This document shows positions 1-11,300 of a stretch of 64,000 bases of DNA, piece after piece; within the stretch, counting starts at the first letter, position 1; each line of letters begins with the position of its first letter. The notes beneath the pieces are model-generated. The model ran no database searches. It had not been told where the DNA came from and saw only the letters and a list, made by a program, of their open reading frames with translations. Position numbers and translations under genes: made by a program. The DNA comes from Fragilaria crotonensis (taxonomy: Eukaryota > Bacillariophyta > Fragilariophyceae > Fragilariales > Fragilariaceae), in NCBI GenBank assembly GCA_022925895.1, contig JAKSYS010000218.1, positions 1 to 64,000 of the forward strand, written 5' to 3'.

Positions 1-2044
1 AGGGTTGCTCCAGTATGAAACCTTAATTTGTACGAATAAAAATTTGAACAGCATTCTAAACAAATATATATTTAAAGATACATGAATATCTATTAATGTG
101 AACCTGAACACGTCAGAAATTATGGTACAAGTACCGTACTGTTGTGCTGCAGTATGCAGTCTATTCCCACAACAACCGAATCTTTGAGTACATTGCTCGG
201 ACATGTACTGGAGTACTCGGAGTACGTCTTAAAGTTGTTGCAAAAACAACAGGTTGAAGGTGGAATAGCAATTTCCACTTCAAAGCCGCAGCCACTAATT
301 CTACCGTTCTACCCCGGGTTGACTAAAAGGAGCTACTAAGTAAGCATTTGTCATCTGAAGCAAATTGCGTAATGCCGTAAGGACAATTGAATCATTATTG
401 TACTGAACGGTGATAGCAGTTTGTTTATGATGTTTTCTCAAAGCCTCATTTATGATTAAGAGGCTCAAAGTTGCATCAAAATCTCTATGTAGGTTGGTTT
501 ATCATGTTATAAACAAGAATCATGATGAAGTAACCCCGTTTGTATAAATTATAGTCAAATGGATGTTCTTACAGGTGGTACGGTTCATCATTTTGGTGTA
601 CAATGCTTCATTTCTGGAAGCAAACTACAAAACATTTTGTCATCCTTTTGTGTTGACACCTTGCTCAGAACTGAGTTCACTTAATCACTTCATTTCACAT
701 TTGCTAGATCATGGCAGACACCAATATCATCTCCTCGTCATTTTACTAGTAATGTAACTGCTTGCTGCAATTGAGCTGCTCTCACAGTTGGGAATGTTGC
801 TTGTGGATCTGTATGTGCACAGGCTTTTAGCAGCCTTGAAAGAAGCAAGTCCTTCTTATTGGAACTGCAGAGTCAACACTTGCTTGCTTGCCTTGACCAA
901 ACAACCCTTCTTTGCATCTGGTGTGCAACATTTAATTGTGCACCAGACCATCATGTTTCTTTGTTCAGAGCCTTTATTTCATGCACCCATAGTCATAGTC
1001 CAGTGCAAAAATAATCCCAAAGCTTCTTTACCTCTTGCTTAATTTTCTGCTCTTATTGTTCTCATCATCTTGTTTTTGCAAACAGGAGTACAAATAGTAC
1101 TTTAGGTCCCCGCTTAGTTCATTGCAGCCAAGATCATCAGTTTGCATTGTAATGTGATGTTTCATTTCAGGTTGATATGAGACATTCTTCCTATCATCAT
1201 GCATCCTGCTGGCCTGCTGGTTTCCATAATCAACTCTACCACAGTCCCTACAATACCATGATGTACGTTCAAGTCACCTGCCAGTCTGATGACAGCTATG
1301 CCAGAAACAGCTGTTAATTACAATGCTTGTTGCATGTTGTTTTTGACAGCATCATCTTTGTCCACATGCATTTGTTGCTGCCACAACCTTTTCAGGTTGC
1401 CACTACTACAGGGTACGGAAAAGCAATTGTATTTGGGGTTCATTCCTCTTGTCTGCAATAGCTTTTGGTTGGGTTGATTCTTGTATATGAATCATCTTCA
1501 GCTTGAGCAACAAGGTCGACAACATTATCAATCCCAATTGTGAAAGTTGCTTGTCTATATACTTTCTTATGTTTCTGTCATGGTAAAGTAGGTTTTCTTC
1601 TTCCTCCGTGAACTTCCCTAGCTACTAATTCCTCATCACATTTCTACATGCTGTTTGTGAATGTGCTTTGCTAGTAACAAAGAAGGATGATATCAGTGCA
1701 GCATAAAATGTATTAATCATGTGACACCCTCATTTGCTCCCATTCAGGAGGGTCATAAACAATGTCACAGCTGATGTTTGTACATGTCTATCATACCATA
1801 TTGGAATTCCGCTACTTCATCACTATCCCTTTCACCACCAAGGTTGAATACTTTTAACAGCGTTGAGTGATAGAAAAGTGCCACATAAGTATTAAATTTG
1901 GGAGTTTCGCAAAGCACAGTTTAAAGAAAATCGAAGATAGGGAGGCCTGCTCCGGAGTCCGGATGTAGGCATTATTCGGTCTGACGATGAAGGCTGTGGT
2001 TGAAGCTCCCTACTGCAGATCATACAATTGGCTCTCTTCCGTCA
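1..2044. other. AT-rich intergenic region, no supported gene
   Basis: All reading frames are short and show no domain I recognise. A segment at about 229-291 matches, in inverted orientation, part of the foldback at 49,311-49,353 (shared words include TTAAAGTTGTTGCAAAAA and GGAATAGCAATTTCC), so at least part of this stretch is dispersed-repeat DNA. The word CTCGGAGTAC at 216-225 recurs elsewhere between genes. The rest may be decayed transposon sequence, but I cannot name a family. Confidence 0.4.
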
Positions 2045-3010
2045 TTACTCCTTGATCGCTTCAATGATGAACATTGGATCATTGTATCCACTTGGAACCT
2101 TCGCCGTGATGTCGAATGCTTGTCGTTCCTTGAAACCGCCAGCATATTGAAAATAGCCATTAATTAGTTCCAAATGCTGTCGATCATTCATACTCAACCA
2201 CATGCGGATGGCCTTGGTTGGAAAACACCGATTGGACTGGCTGATTATTACTTTGCCGCCGGGTCTTAAGACGCGATGTACTTCCCGCAACACCTCTATA
2301 GGCTTATTCAAATAGTCAATCGAAACAACGCACGTCACCACATCAAACGAGTTGTCTGGATATGGCAGCGTCACGTCTACATTCAGATTCTTCGCTTGAT
2401 AGTCCGTCAATTGATCATTGAATTTCAATTCCAGCGGATTCATTCCCGTCGCCGAGATTCGTTTCATAATTTTCGGAAATTCCAGTGGGTAATGACTCAC
2501 CCACGACGAACAAATATCCAATATTTCGCTGTTCGGCGGTATAGCATTGCGATAATACTGCGTCAGGGCCGCCACAGCGGGTTCATCAATGTGATAGACC
2601 AGTCGGGGGATGGCATAAAAGGCGGAATCCTCAGTTTCATCCTCGCGCTCAAAATCGCGAGGCGTAAATGGCGGTTTCCCGGGCGGCCACACCGTCACGA
2701 GACGGACGGGAGTGACGGGAAACTGGTAAGGAGTTGAATCGCCTGTGAACCGACGCACCAACATGCCGCGGGTGCGAGGGTTGTTGGGACCGTCGTATTG
2801 CATCTCAATTTCAGAATCAATGTAGCGAGGATTGTTTCCAACTGTTTTAGCATTGCACGAGGTCGGGTCGGATGCCATGACAACAGCCGATGTGAAGAAA
2901 GTTGCGGCTGTTGAAGACAGAAAACGAGCGCGAGTTGGGAATGGGGAAGAGTAAGCGCTAGAGCGAGAAGCCCAGAGCAAAACACTCGCGAATCGTAGCT
3001 GTGTCCACAT
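2045..3010 (-). CDS. SAM-dependent methyltransferase (class I, Methyltransf_11-like)
   Basis: A 321-aa protein if translation starts at the ATG at 3010; a longer open frame runs upstream to 3154. The N-terminus is hydrophobic and Ser/Ala-rich with S-S-A-Y-S-S, which could be an organelle-targeting presequence, perhaps plastid (inference). The C-terminal half has the class I fold: motif I as E-I-L-D-I-C-S-S-W near residue 165, the acidic D-N-S-F-D-V-V-T segment, and R-V-L-R-P-G-G-K-V-I-I-S, typical of the Methyltransf_11 family. The usual glycine-rich motif I (GxGxG) is replaced by C-S-S-W, so the SAM-loop chemistry is unusual. Substrate unknown. It is an intact single exon, transcribed away from the membrane-protein gene at 3,968. 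Confidence 0.8.
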   Translation of the reverse strand: MWTQLRFASVLLWASRSSAYSSPFPTRARFLSSTAATFFTSAVVMASDPTSCNAKTVGNNPRYIDSEIEMQYDGPNNPRTRGMLVRRFTGDSTPYQFPVTPVRLVTVWPPGKPPFTPRDFEREDETEDSAFYAIPRLVYHIDEPAVAALTQYYRNAIPPNSEILDICSSWVSHYPLEFPKIMKRISATGMNPLELKFNDQLTDYQAKNLNVDVTLPYPDNSFDVVTCVVSIDYLNKPIEVLREVHRVLRPGGKVIISQSNRCFPTKAIRMWLSMNDRQHLELINGYFQYAGGFKERQAFDITAKVPSGYNDPMFIIEAIKE

Positions 3011-3967
3011 TACGACAACGCTTCGGAAGATTTGCCTTGGGAAAGTGAGATGACAAGCTTTTTTTGTTTGGTGGAACGAGGATTTGCTATGGAGTGTTGT
3101 TCTGATTTCTGACGTGGGATTGCTGATTCGTCCAAGCGCCAGTGAGTGTATCATACTCGAATATTCATACTGATTATTACTCGTACTCAGTATTGTACCT
3201 TGTACGGTAGTACAGTACCAGTGTACCAGTAGTGACTAGTGAGTAGCGATACATACACGGCAGGCCCATTTATCCTTAGCCTCAGTATGTACCATGTAAC
3301 ATGTACCTGGTACAGTACTACGTATTGTACTATGTACTACTAGTATATGATGTATGATGTGCATCTAACATGCATAATCGTATGATGCGAGAAGTACGAG
3401 TACGGAGAACTACTGTAGCACAACGACGTCGGACCTGGGATACCGGATACCCTGGTACTTCTAGCTTCTATAGGAATACTTGTACCGTCATATAAAAACA
3501 TTCAAGGCTATTTACACTACGGTCGACAAATAAAATCTTGTTTTTGAATTATATTTTAATTTTCATGTTTCATCAAGGCGCCTTTTCCCCCACAACAATA
3601 CGACCTAGTAGAGTAAGCATCTACTACAAATATATTTTAGCATGTCAATGTTAAGTCGTCTGCATACAGTAGGGTACATCCTACAGCCCACTACCGACCA
3701 TGACAACGGACAACCGAACAAGAAAACTTGACACGTGGCATGACGGAGTGACACACATGGTACTCTTTCATTTCTTGGTACTGTAGTAAAATCCAGTATC
3801 CAGTATTCTACCGGTAAAAGTAGTACAAGTGTCACGGAGAACGCATTCGCCTATACGCAGACAAGTGCTTTCAGCATTCAAATGTGTATGCATATCATTT
3901 TTCACCGTCATCAATAAACACTCAACACGCAAACCAAGCACGAGCCGAAGTGACGAGACGAGACGAA
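3011..3967. promoter_or_regulatory. Divergent intergenic region, GTAC-rich
   Basis: About 950 bp between two divergently transcribed genes, so it should hold both promoters. Positions 3,160-3,450 are dense in GTAC, AGTACT and TACCAG words (for example TACAGTACCAGTGTACCAG), a style that recurs in most intergenic stretches here. I see no defined promoter element or RNA gene. Confidence 0.35.
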
Positions 3968-5683
3968 ATGCGAGGTGTGGATCTGTTTCTTCGAATACAA
4001 GTACTCGTAGCTGCATTGGTTGTTAACGCAAGGGCTACAGTACTTGGTATCAGCGACAAAATGCCACGTGCATTGGCGTCTGAAGCGCAACCGATCCAAA
4101 TCCTCCTCCGACGACATTTACCAATTGCATTGACATCAATATCAACGCAGCAGCAACCAACCGGACTGGGCAAAGCAAAAAGGAGAAAGGAGGCGACATG
4201 GTTCAATCGCGGACTTTTTGGAATGTCTGATGTGACATCTACTCCGGATGAAGTGGCTGAGACTGACACTGGCTTGCCAATGGCGTTCGAGAGTGCACAC
4301 ATGAGACGTGTATTGCAAGTAACAACACCCACCGGTAGTTTGTCGCCTAATCGAAATCCTACGAGCAGTCCTTCTGTCCAACTTGTTCCGTCTACGACAT
4401 CGCCGATGTTGACTAGAGACCCAACGTCATCGAATATGCCGTCAGCTTTTCCATCCTTTGTTCCTTCTGCGATACCTTCGGATGTTCCCTCGCACAGCCC
4501 ACCAACGTACAGTAACAGCCCGTCCGGACTGCCCACTGCCCAACCCACCGTTGGACTTCCTACGGCACCCACAAACAAACCTACGATATCTCCGTCTGCA
4601 TTTCCGACGACCGATCCAATTGATATCACCCGTGGTGTCGTGGAAATGGTCCTTCAGAATATGCCATACATGAACGAATCTAGCGTTGGTATTTGGGAAC
4701 AGACGACGAACAAGCATGTCATTTTATACTGGAATAACCGCCCATTTCCTACCATTAACATTGTCAACGTGAACACTGTGCTGCTGGGGCAAGAAAATGT
4801 TGTCCTTCCAGATGGACAACGATTTCGACGTCTCGAAAATGGGGAAGTAACTTCCCAACTCAGCATCCAGTACGAGCAAAACATCACATTATCTAACGTC
4901 GCCGAAAACGACAGAATAGAAGACAACCAAGACGTGATTTTCTTGGACCCCTTCGAACGTGATCAGGCCACCTACGTGGACAATCTCGTGACCAATTTGA
5001 ATTTAGGACAAATGGGCGCCGAGATTAATATCCTACGAATGGCTGTTTTGGAAGGCAGTCCTTCTGTTCCAACCACCTTGAGTCCGATTCCCACAGGAGC
5101 ACCTGTTAGTTTCGTTTCCAACGCGGACGGCGGACTCTCGGTCGGTGCCATTGCCCTCATTGCGACAGCGCTCTTTCTGGTCGTGACATTCGGCTCAATT
5201 GGATATCTGTACTTGAGAAAGAGGCAACACGAACACGACCTGGTGTGGGCGGCCGATCACGCCCGGCCCATCCAACGGGAAGATGAGTTCACTGCCGAAA
5301 TGGAAGATTATCCAACAGTAGTACAGTCCGGACGAAGCAGTCCCCGAGAAATGCCCATTGTCGATGAAGGCGACGAAGATAGTAACGATGATGACGAAAC
5401 GGTAAACGCGTATTCGACAGGTCCCTCGGAAGCCTACCTGAATGATTTACCCGGTGATGATGATGACGAGGATGATCCCACATTGCCGTATACGCCCGAC
5501 TCGGGCCATCATGTGAGAGCCGCAGTGTCGTTTGATGATTCGTCACATGTGCTGGATGTTGATAACGACGAGGAAATTCATCCGGTCAGCCCTCTGGAAG
5601 CCACGTCCTCCAGCGCAGGCAGCGTGAATGACCCACCATCCATGTGGGCGTTCCAAGTGAAGGTGACGGATCTCGAAGACTAG
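3968..5683 (+). CDS. Type I membrane protein with PSxxPS stalk
   Basis: A 571-aa single-exon protein. The ATG at 3968 is chosen because it opens a signal peptide (M-R-G-V-D-L-F then a hydrophobic run ending V-N-A-R-A); the open frame before it lacks an ATG. Order: signal peptide (1-22); Ser/Thr/Pro stalk with P-S-x-x-P-S repeats (about 115-215); an ectodomain of about 150 residues beginning R-G-V-V-E-M-V-L-Q-N-M; one membrane span (about 390-415) followed by K-R-Q; and an acidic cytosolic tail with D/E runs such as D-D-D-D-E-D-D. The same plan is seen at 36,081 and, without the stalk, at 5,853. Function is unknown; a surface or silica-associated role is only a guess from other diatom PSxxPS proteins. 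It converges on the next gene with a 169-bp gap. Confidence 0.75.
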   Translation: MRGVDLFLRIQVLVAALVVNARATVLGISDKMPRALASEAQPIQILLRRHLPIALTSISTQQQPTGLGKAKRRKEATWFNRGLFGMSDVTSTPDEVAETDTGLPMAFESAHMRRVLQVTTPTGSLSPNRNPTSSPSVQLVPSTTSPMLTRDPTSSNMPSAFPSFVPSAIPSDVPSHSPPTYSNSPSGLPTAQPTVGLPTAPTNKPTISPSAFPTTDPIDITRGVVEMVLQNMPYMNESSVGIWEQTTNKHVILYWNNRPFPTINIVNVNTVLLGQENVVLPDGQRFRRLENGEVTSQLSIQYEQNITLSNVAENDRIEDNQDVIFLDPFERDQATYVDNLVTNLNLGQMGAEINILRMAVLEGSPSVPTTLSPIPTGAPVSFVSNADGGLSVGAIALIATALFLVVTFGSIGYLYLRKRQHEHDLVWAADHARPIQREDEFTAEMEDYPTVVQSGRSSPREMPIVDEGDEDSNDDDETVNAYSTGPSEAYLNDLPGDDDDEDDPTLPYTPDSGHHVRAAVSFDDSSHVLDVDNDEEIHPVSPLEATSSSAGSVNDPPSMWAFQVKVTDLED

Positions 5684-5852
5684 GTCTGCAGAACACGCTA
5701 TGACGTACATTGTTGTGACACGGCACACGGCACAATGGCCGACCGGTAGACTACTACATAGATTAATGGGTATGTGTTAAAACTGATGTAATACCCGGTC
5801 CTTGGTGAAACGCAGAAGGTTTTGAGATATGATAAACAAACACAGGACACAA

Positions 5853-6743
5853 TCAGTTGTTGGCGATGCTGGAGGCGTATCCATCCAAGGAGTATCCGTA
5901 GCTTTCCATCGAGCTGACAGACGCCGCATCGTTCAAGCCTCCAGATTGGTCACGATTGGTTCTATATCCACCGGTCATGCCCTGCTTGTAGTACGCAGAA
6001 AGAGAGGATGAAATGTCGTCCGAGATGACAGATTCCGGGTAGGGACCGGCCGTAGTGTAAACACTTTGACGTGGAATCTCATCATCCTTCCCGTCTGCAT
6101 CTGGGTGCTGCTCAGTTGTGTCCCCCAACCTTTCCTTCCCAGATTGACCCGATCTCCACGCCATGTACAAGGCGAATCCAAGCAAGAGGGACGCCAATAC
6201 AGCAATGACAATTGCGGCAATAATGATACCATCATACCCTGAGTTTGACGTTGGTTGCATGTCCAGAGCGCCGCTGTTCAAGTCACTTCTAGCTGCCACC
6301 ACGGACGATCCCAGTCCCGTCTTATCATCGACGGCCTGCAGTTTTGCCAACAGTGAAGCTTGATTCCCAAGTCCATCGAGTTGCATGGCACCGACTTCTG
6401 TTTCCGTGGGCACATCACGATCAGTCCTCCAATAGGATTTCCCCTCAAAGGTAATTCTGTAGGAACTCGGTGTTTGGACCCCATCTATCAATTCTCGCAG
6501 TGAGACTTGCCGGAAATTGTACTTGTAACCGCGTTCCGCCACGGATTCTTCGAAATTGGCCTCCATCCATTGTGACACCGTGACTGTGAGTGCGACCGTA
6601 TCGACAGGCACCCCTGTTGCCAACGCCAGAGTCACATCGAAGGGTATGAGATCGACATCTTCCGTGACAATTGATGTTGTATAATTGTCGGATAACTCGC
6701 GAACAAAAAGTCCCTGAAGTGGACCCGACATCCAAGAATCCAT
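5853..6743 (-). CDS. Single-span membrane protein, relative of the stalked family
   Basis: A 296-aa open frame starting at the ATG at 6743, preceded in frame by a stop. It has an ectodomain (1-165), one span at about 170-193 (I-I-I-A-A-I-V-I-A-V-L-A) followed by R-S-G-Q-S-G-K, and a Ser/Tyr/Gly-rich cytosolic tail with many potential phosphorylation sites. The segment F-D-V-T-L-A-L ... S-Q-W-M-E resembles V-T-M-V-L-V-G ... A-A-W-E-K-T-T in the 36,081 protein and V-V-E-M-V-L-Q ... G-I-W-E-Q-T-T in the 3,968 protein, which I read as the same membrane-proximal domain. No signal peptide or PT stalk is present. An upstream first exon beyond an ATTAAG-like acceptor may be missing from my model. Confidence 0.65.
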   Translation of the reverse strand: MDSWMSGPLQGLFVRELSDNYTTSIVTEDVDLIPFDVTLALATGVPVDTVALTVTVSQWMEANFEESVAERGYKYNFRQVSLRELIDGVQTPSSYRITFEGKSYWRTDRDVPTETEVGAMQLDGLGNQASLLAKLQAVDDKTGLGSSVVAARSDLNSGALDMQPTSNSGYDGIIIAAIVIAVLASLLLGFALYMAWRSGQSGKERLGDTTEQHPDADGKDDEIPRQSVYTTAGPYPESVISDDISSSLSAYYKQGMTGGYRTNRDQSGGLNDAASVSSMESYGYSLDGYASSIANN

Positions 6744-8384
6744 CTTAATATATTGAAGTTGGGGCAGTTAAGGCTTGTGGAGGTGCTTGATGGTCACGTA
6801 CTCGGACTGGAGTAGTTATTGGAACCGAATTGAGATTTTAAGGTCTAGTATGCACGTTCAGAATACGGAATGGGACGATGGTGAATTTCACCTGCTCCAA
6901 ACTTCCAGCAAGATCCGTTTTCGTAACTGGAACAGGTACAGTTCAAAGATGTTCAAAAGGAAGTGAAACAAGAGAAAGCTTTAGTGCGTCTCTTTTCCTC
7001 TTCTTGTGCCTTGAGCAAACACCAACTTGTACTTGATGATGATACTTCTGGCTCGATGCGAAATCGTTCTGAGCTGGACTTTCGTGAGACCACGGGACGA
7101 TTGTTCGAATCGTTTATTGCTCTCTGCACCCTGGGAGATTGACTGCGTGCACGTGCACTCACTGGTATGTCGTACGAATGCACACGATGGGCTCCTTCCC
7201 CTCCCTCCACCAAGACGTGCGCTAACTAAAAAAATAAAACATAAAACCTCTTATGTATCCTTAAATTCCGCGTATCATACATTTTCTTAAGTCCACACAC
7301 CATCACGACAAAGACAACACTGGCAGGCGCTTTTCGTTCTATGCATAGATGATAGGCACATGATACAACGCCGGGCCCACCCCGAACGGAAATAATCCGA
7401 GAAAATGCGTCGACCAAATCATTTCTTGTGTGTGTGCATATTTGAATGCGTGCTCTTGATCCCAAAACCGCAACGCACAAACGAAAAAAATTCTTTCTTG
7501 AATCGAGCCGACACCGCCAGTATGCATAGCTTTGAGAGAACATTACGAAGAAACGGTACAATAGTGCATAAGTATGCAGTACTCCGAACATGTGCCATGT
7601 GTAGTACTTGTACTGTACCTCTGCACAGCAACTGTACTCCGAGTAGCTCTCACAATTAACACGGACCGAATTTCAGAAAGTTGTGTGACTTAATAAAGCC
7701 ACCTCCCCAGTCAACTAACCAAAAATTGCAACCTGATGTTAAACTTAACCAAATACTACAATGTACAGTCACTTTACTACCACATTTTGCTGGACGTAAC
7801 TTAAGTTAAAGCTAACATGGATTGTCTGAGAGAAGAGTAGTTATATACTCGGAGTACTTTAATGCACCGTAGCAAAATGAGCATGATATTTTGCACATTG
7901 GCCAGAAATTGTGATTATTCTTGCTTTAAGATGTCACTTCCTTTGCAATGCTTGCCACATCAGGAAATGTTGTAATTGACTCCTAATGTCACCCTGCCGA
8001 GGCCTAAGAAACTAAGCAGTACAAGTACTGGAGTACTACTAGTAGTACTCCGAGTAATTTGATCTTGACTGTTGCCTACACTACTGGAGTACTAGTACTT
8101 ACCGATACTGTGCCTTGTACTGTACTGGAATGCCCCATGTCAGTACGTCGGTTTTGCAGTAGAACGTACCGGTAGAACGTTGTTCCTACCGTAGACCGTA
8201 GTCTACCGTAGTAGGAGTACTCCTACTGCCGGCCGAAGTTGTCACACTCGTCCCTCTGCATCCACCATCAACCATCAACCATCAGCCATCAACCATCCAC
8301 GATCAGCTATCAGCAGACTATCATCGGAAGAAGAACAACAAGCGACACACGGAGGGATTGACAACAACAGTACAAGTACGGACC
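6744..8384. other. Intergenic region upstream of ELP1
   Basis: No supported gene. It contains two copies of the word CTCGGAGTAC in either orientation at 7,634-7,643 and 7,848-7,857, and a third at 8,045-8,054 inside a near-palindromic GTACT cluster (8,018-8,060). A CCATCAA-type heptamer repeat lies just upstream of ELP1. Confidence 0.4.
8262..8313. repeat. CCATCAA-like short tandem repeat
   Basis: A run of imperfect CCATCAA/CCATCAG units ending about 70 bp before the ELP1 start codon. It probably lies in the 5' untranslated or core promoter region. Simple repeat; no function is evident. Confidence 0.6.
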
Positions 8385-11300
8385 ATGAGAAATCTAGTCC
8401 TCCTCCAGGAGAAACGGCATGCCGTCGCCAATGTCGTAGATCTCTGTCATATTGACGATGGCATCCAAGAGTCTTCCGTCGTTTTGACAAATGATGGCTC
8501 GCTAATCGCACAACGGTGGCAACAACAACTGAATGGCGACTGCAGAAACTGGTTCCAAGTCACTTTTGTAGACCCTCAGATTGTATGTCTTTCCAGAAGT
8601 GGAGCTATTGTATCCGTACAACCAGAAACAGGCGATCAAGAGCTTGTTGGAGCGTTTGATCATGGTATTATAGATGGAAAATGGAGTCCAGATGCTGAAG
8701 TGCTCGCCCTGGTAACTCTCACCGAGAATGACGACGGAACAACGAATGGAGTCCTCTTGACCATGACAGCTGAATTCGAAGTATTAAATGAGATTGTACT
8801 TGAAAAATTCGATGAAAATTCCCAAGTATCCCTCAGCTGGAGACCCGATGGCACACTTCTGGCTTTGAACACCCTTGAAACACTCGACAACATTCGCCGC
8901 ATTCGCACCTATAAGCGAGATTCGCTCGCCCTGCATTCTGTCGGCCTTTCGGAAGATGGCTCTGGTAAACTGGTGCCGAACCTCCATCCACCCCTTTCAT
9001 GGGCCAGTTCTGGATGTTCCAACCTCATCGCATCAGTTCAACGCAAAACCAAGAGGACACAACTGGTCGTCTTCTTCGAACCCAATGGGCTTCGTCATCG
9101 TGAATTCGACCTGCGTTCGCTCGCTACAGTTAAGTGCTTGTGCTGGAATGCACTGTCAGATTTGCTGGCTGTATCTCTTGAAGACGACGATGGGTCGTCG
9201 CGCCTGCAATTGTGGCATCGAAGCAACTATCACTGGTACTTGAAATATGAATGGAAGTTTGAATCACAAATTGTTTGCACAGTGTTTCACGAGGAACAAC
9301 CTTACCGCCTCTTTCTCGGCCTCACACATGAATGGAGGGAATACACGTGTTGTTGGGACGTTTCTACCTACTCTGTCATTTCGAACGACGGGTTTACTGC
9401 GTTCTCTATCGATGGAGCCATTCTCAAGTCGACACCCTTGCACAAGGCATTAGTGCCACCGCCCATGTACGCCAACAGCATCACTCTCACTCATGCTGTG
9501 CGACAAGTTGTTTTTTTCGGAGAACTAGTTGTGTTATACTTGTCGAACGGCTGCCTATGCACAGTTGACTCGATTATTCCGCGACCAATGGTTCCATGGG
9601 AGACCACATTGGAGGTCGATGTTCACGCACTACGACATTTGGTGGGTGTCAAATCGAACGATTCGACCCTAGAGCTAATTGCTGTTGCATTCGACAATCG
9701 ATTAGTCGAAATACAATTGGATTTGGAGAAAAATGTGGCGAGCATTACGAATACCATCCCAATGGAAGGATCCGTATTGAAAATTGTGAATTGGTCGGAT
9801 TGCGCCAACGGAGCTCTTATCGAGTTGGATGATGGGGAGCTGCTCGAATACTTAGATGGCCATGTCGTTCCTTCCTCCCTTGAACCACTCTTGGAACCTT
9901 GTCCATGGATCGCTGCGCTCTATCACGCTGCCGACATGGACGCGGAACCCGAACATCCACACCGGGAGCGACTGGTCGTTGGCCAGTCGGCTCGCTCCCG
10001 TCTTTACTGCCACGATCGGCTATTGGCAGATTCTGTTTCCTCCTTCATTCTCTCAACTGCTCATCAATTTGTTTGCTTCGTCACGGCCGGAGCTCATTGC
10101 CAACTTCGCAGTCTGGCTCTGACATCCCTCCACAACTTTGATCCCCTAATGGGATCCGATGAGCAAGATTCGGATGGCTATGAGCCTCGGAACGTCGAAA
10201 GAGGAGCAAGATTGGTGGCCGTCCTGCCGAATCAACCAACTGTAGTTCTTCAAATGCCACGGGGGAATTTGGAGGGTATCTTTCCGCGATCCTTGGTCCT
10301 GCCCTATGTAATGACCAAAATCAATTCGGGTGATTTTGGGATAGCATTCACCATGATGAGACGACACAAGGTTGATCTCAACTTGATCGTCGACCTTGAC
10401 TGTGCAAAGTTTCTTGCCGATGGAGTGGTGAAATTCATTGAAGATGTCAAGCCAGTGGATTTTTTGAATCTATTCATCTCAACACTGCAGAACGCTGACG
10501 TGACCCGGGATCGATATATTCTGCCGTCGTGGTTCCATCGAACGTCCTCGACGAGTATTGCAGACGACTTTGATGTGACAACCAAGGTGAATCAAGTTTG
10601 TCAAAGAGTGCGAGCTGTTCTCACGGAAGCCGAAGAGCGCGGAACGACTTGTGGAGGGCGAACTGTCGCTGACGGATACTACCTCCTTCCTATTCTATCC
10701 ACATATGCCAAGGAAGATCCGCCGAAACTTGAACAAGCTCTCTCCATGATTCGCGATAAAGCTATTGCTCAACATTCTGCATCCAACAAGAAACCGCCGC
10801 TACTCTCCGAGAAAGCCCAGAGCTCGATTCAGTATCTGGCCTTTTTGGCAGACTACAAATTGCTCTTCGAGACGGCTCTTGGAATGTACGACTATGAATT
10901 GGCCAGAGCTGTTGCCCGTAATTCTCAGATGGATCCGAAGATCTATCTTCCTCTTTTGAAACGCCTTAACTCACTCCCGGAATATTTCTCCAAGTACGAA
11001 GTTGACATACGCCTCAAGCGCTACGAGACAGCCCTCTCCAACTTGTACACTTCCGGTATCCAAAAGGAGAATCTTGATGCCTTCGAAGCAACGGAAGGCC
11101 AAGTCTTCGGGAACGGGTTCGACCAATGCCTCGAGTTGATTGAGAAACACGGTTTGCATCGTTTGGGTCTGCAGCTGTATAAATATGACACTGAAAGGGA
11201 ACACCTTCTCTTGCGATCCCTTGGCGAAAATCTGCTGCAACAAGGTAAAGCCAAGGCCGCACTCTCAATCTTCCTCTCAGCCGATCCAATGGATCTTGAT

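Noticed and set aside
3922-4629. 235-codon antisense frame opposite the PSxxPS protein
   Set aside because: It mirrors the low-complexity stalk; no domain, no targeting signal.
8358-8384. Earlier start for ELP1, starting with TTG
   Set aside because: The codon is TTG; the ATG at 8385 gives the conserved M-R-N-L start of ELP1 proteins.
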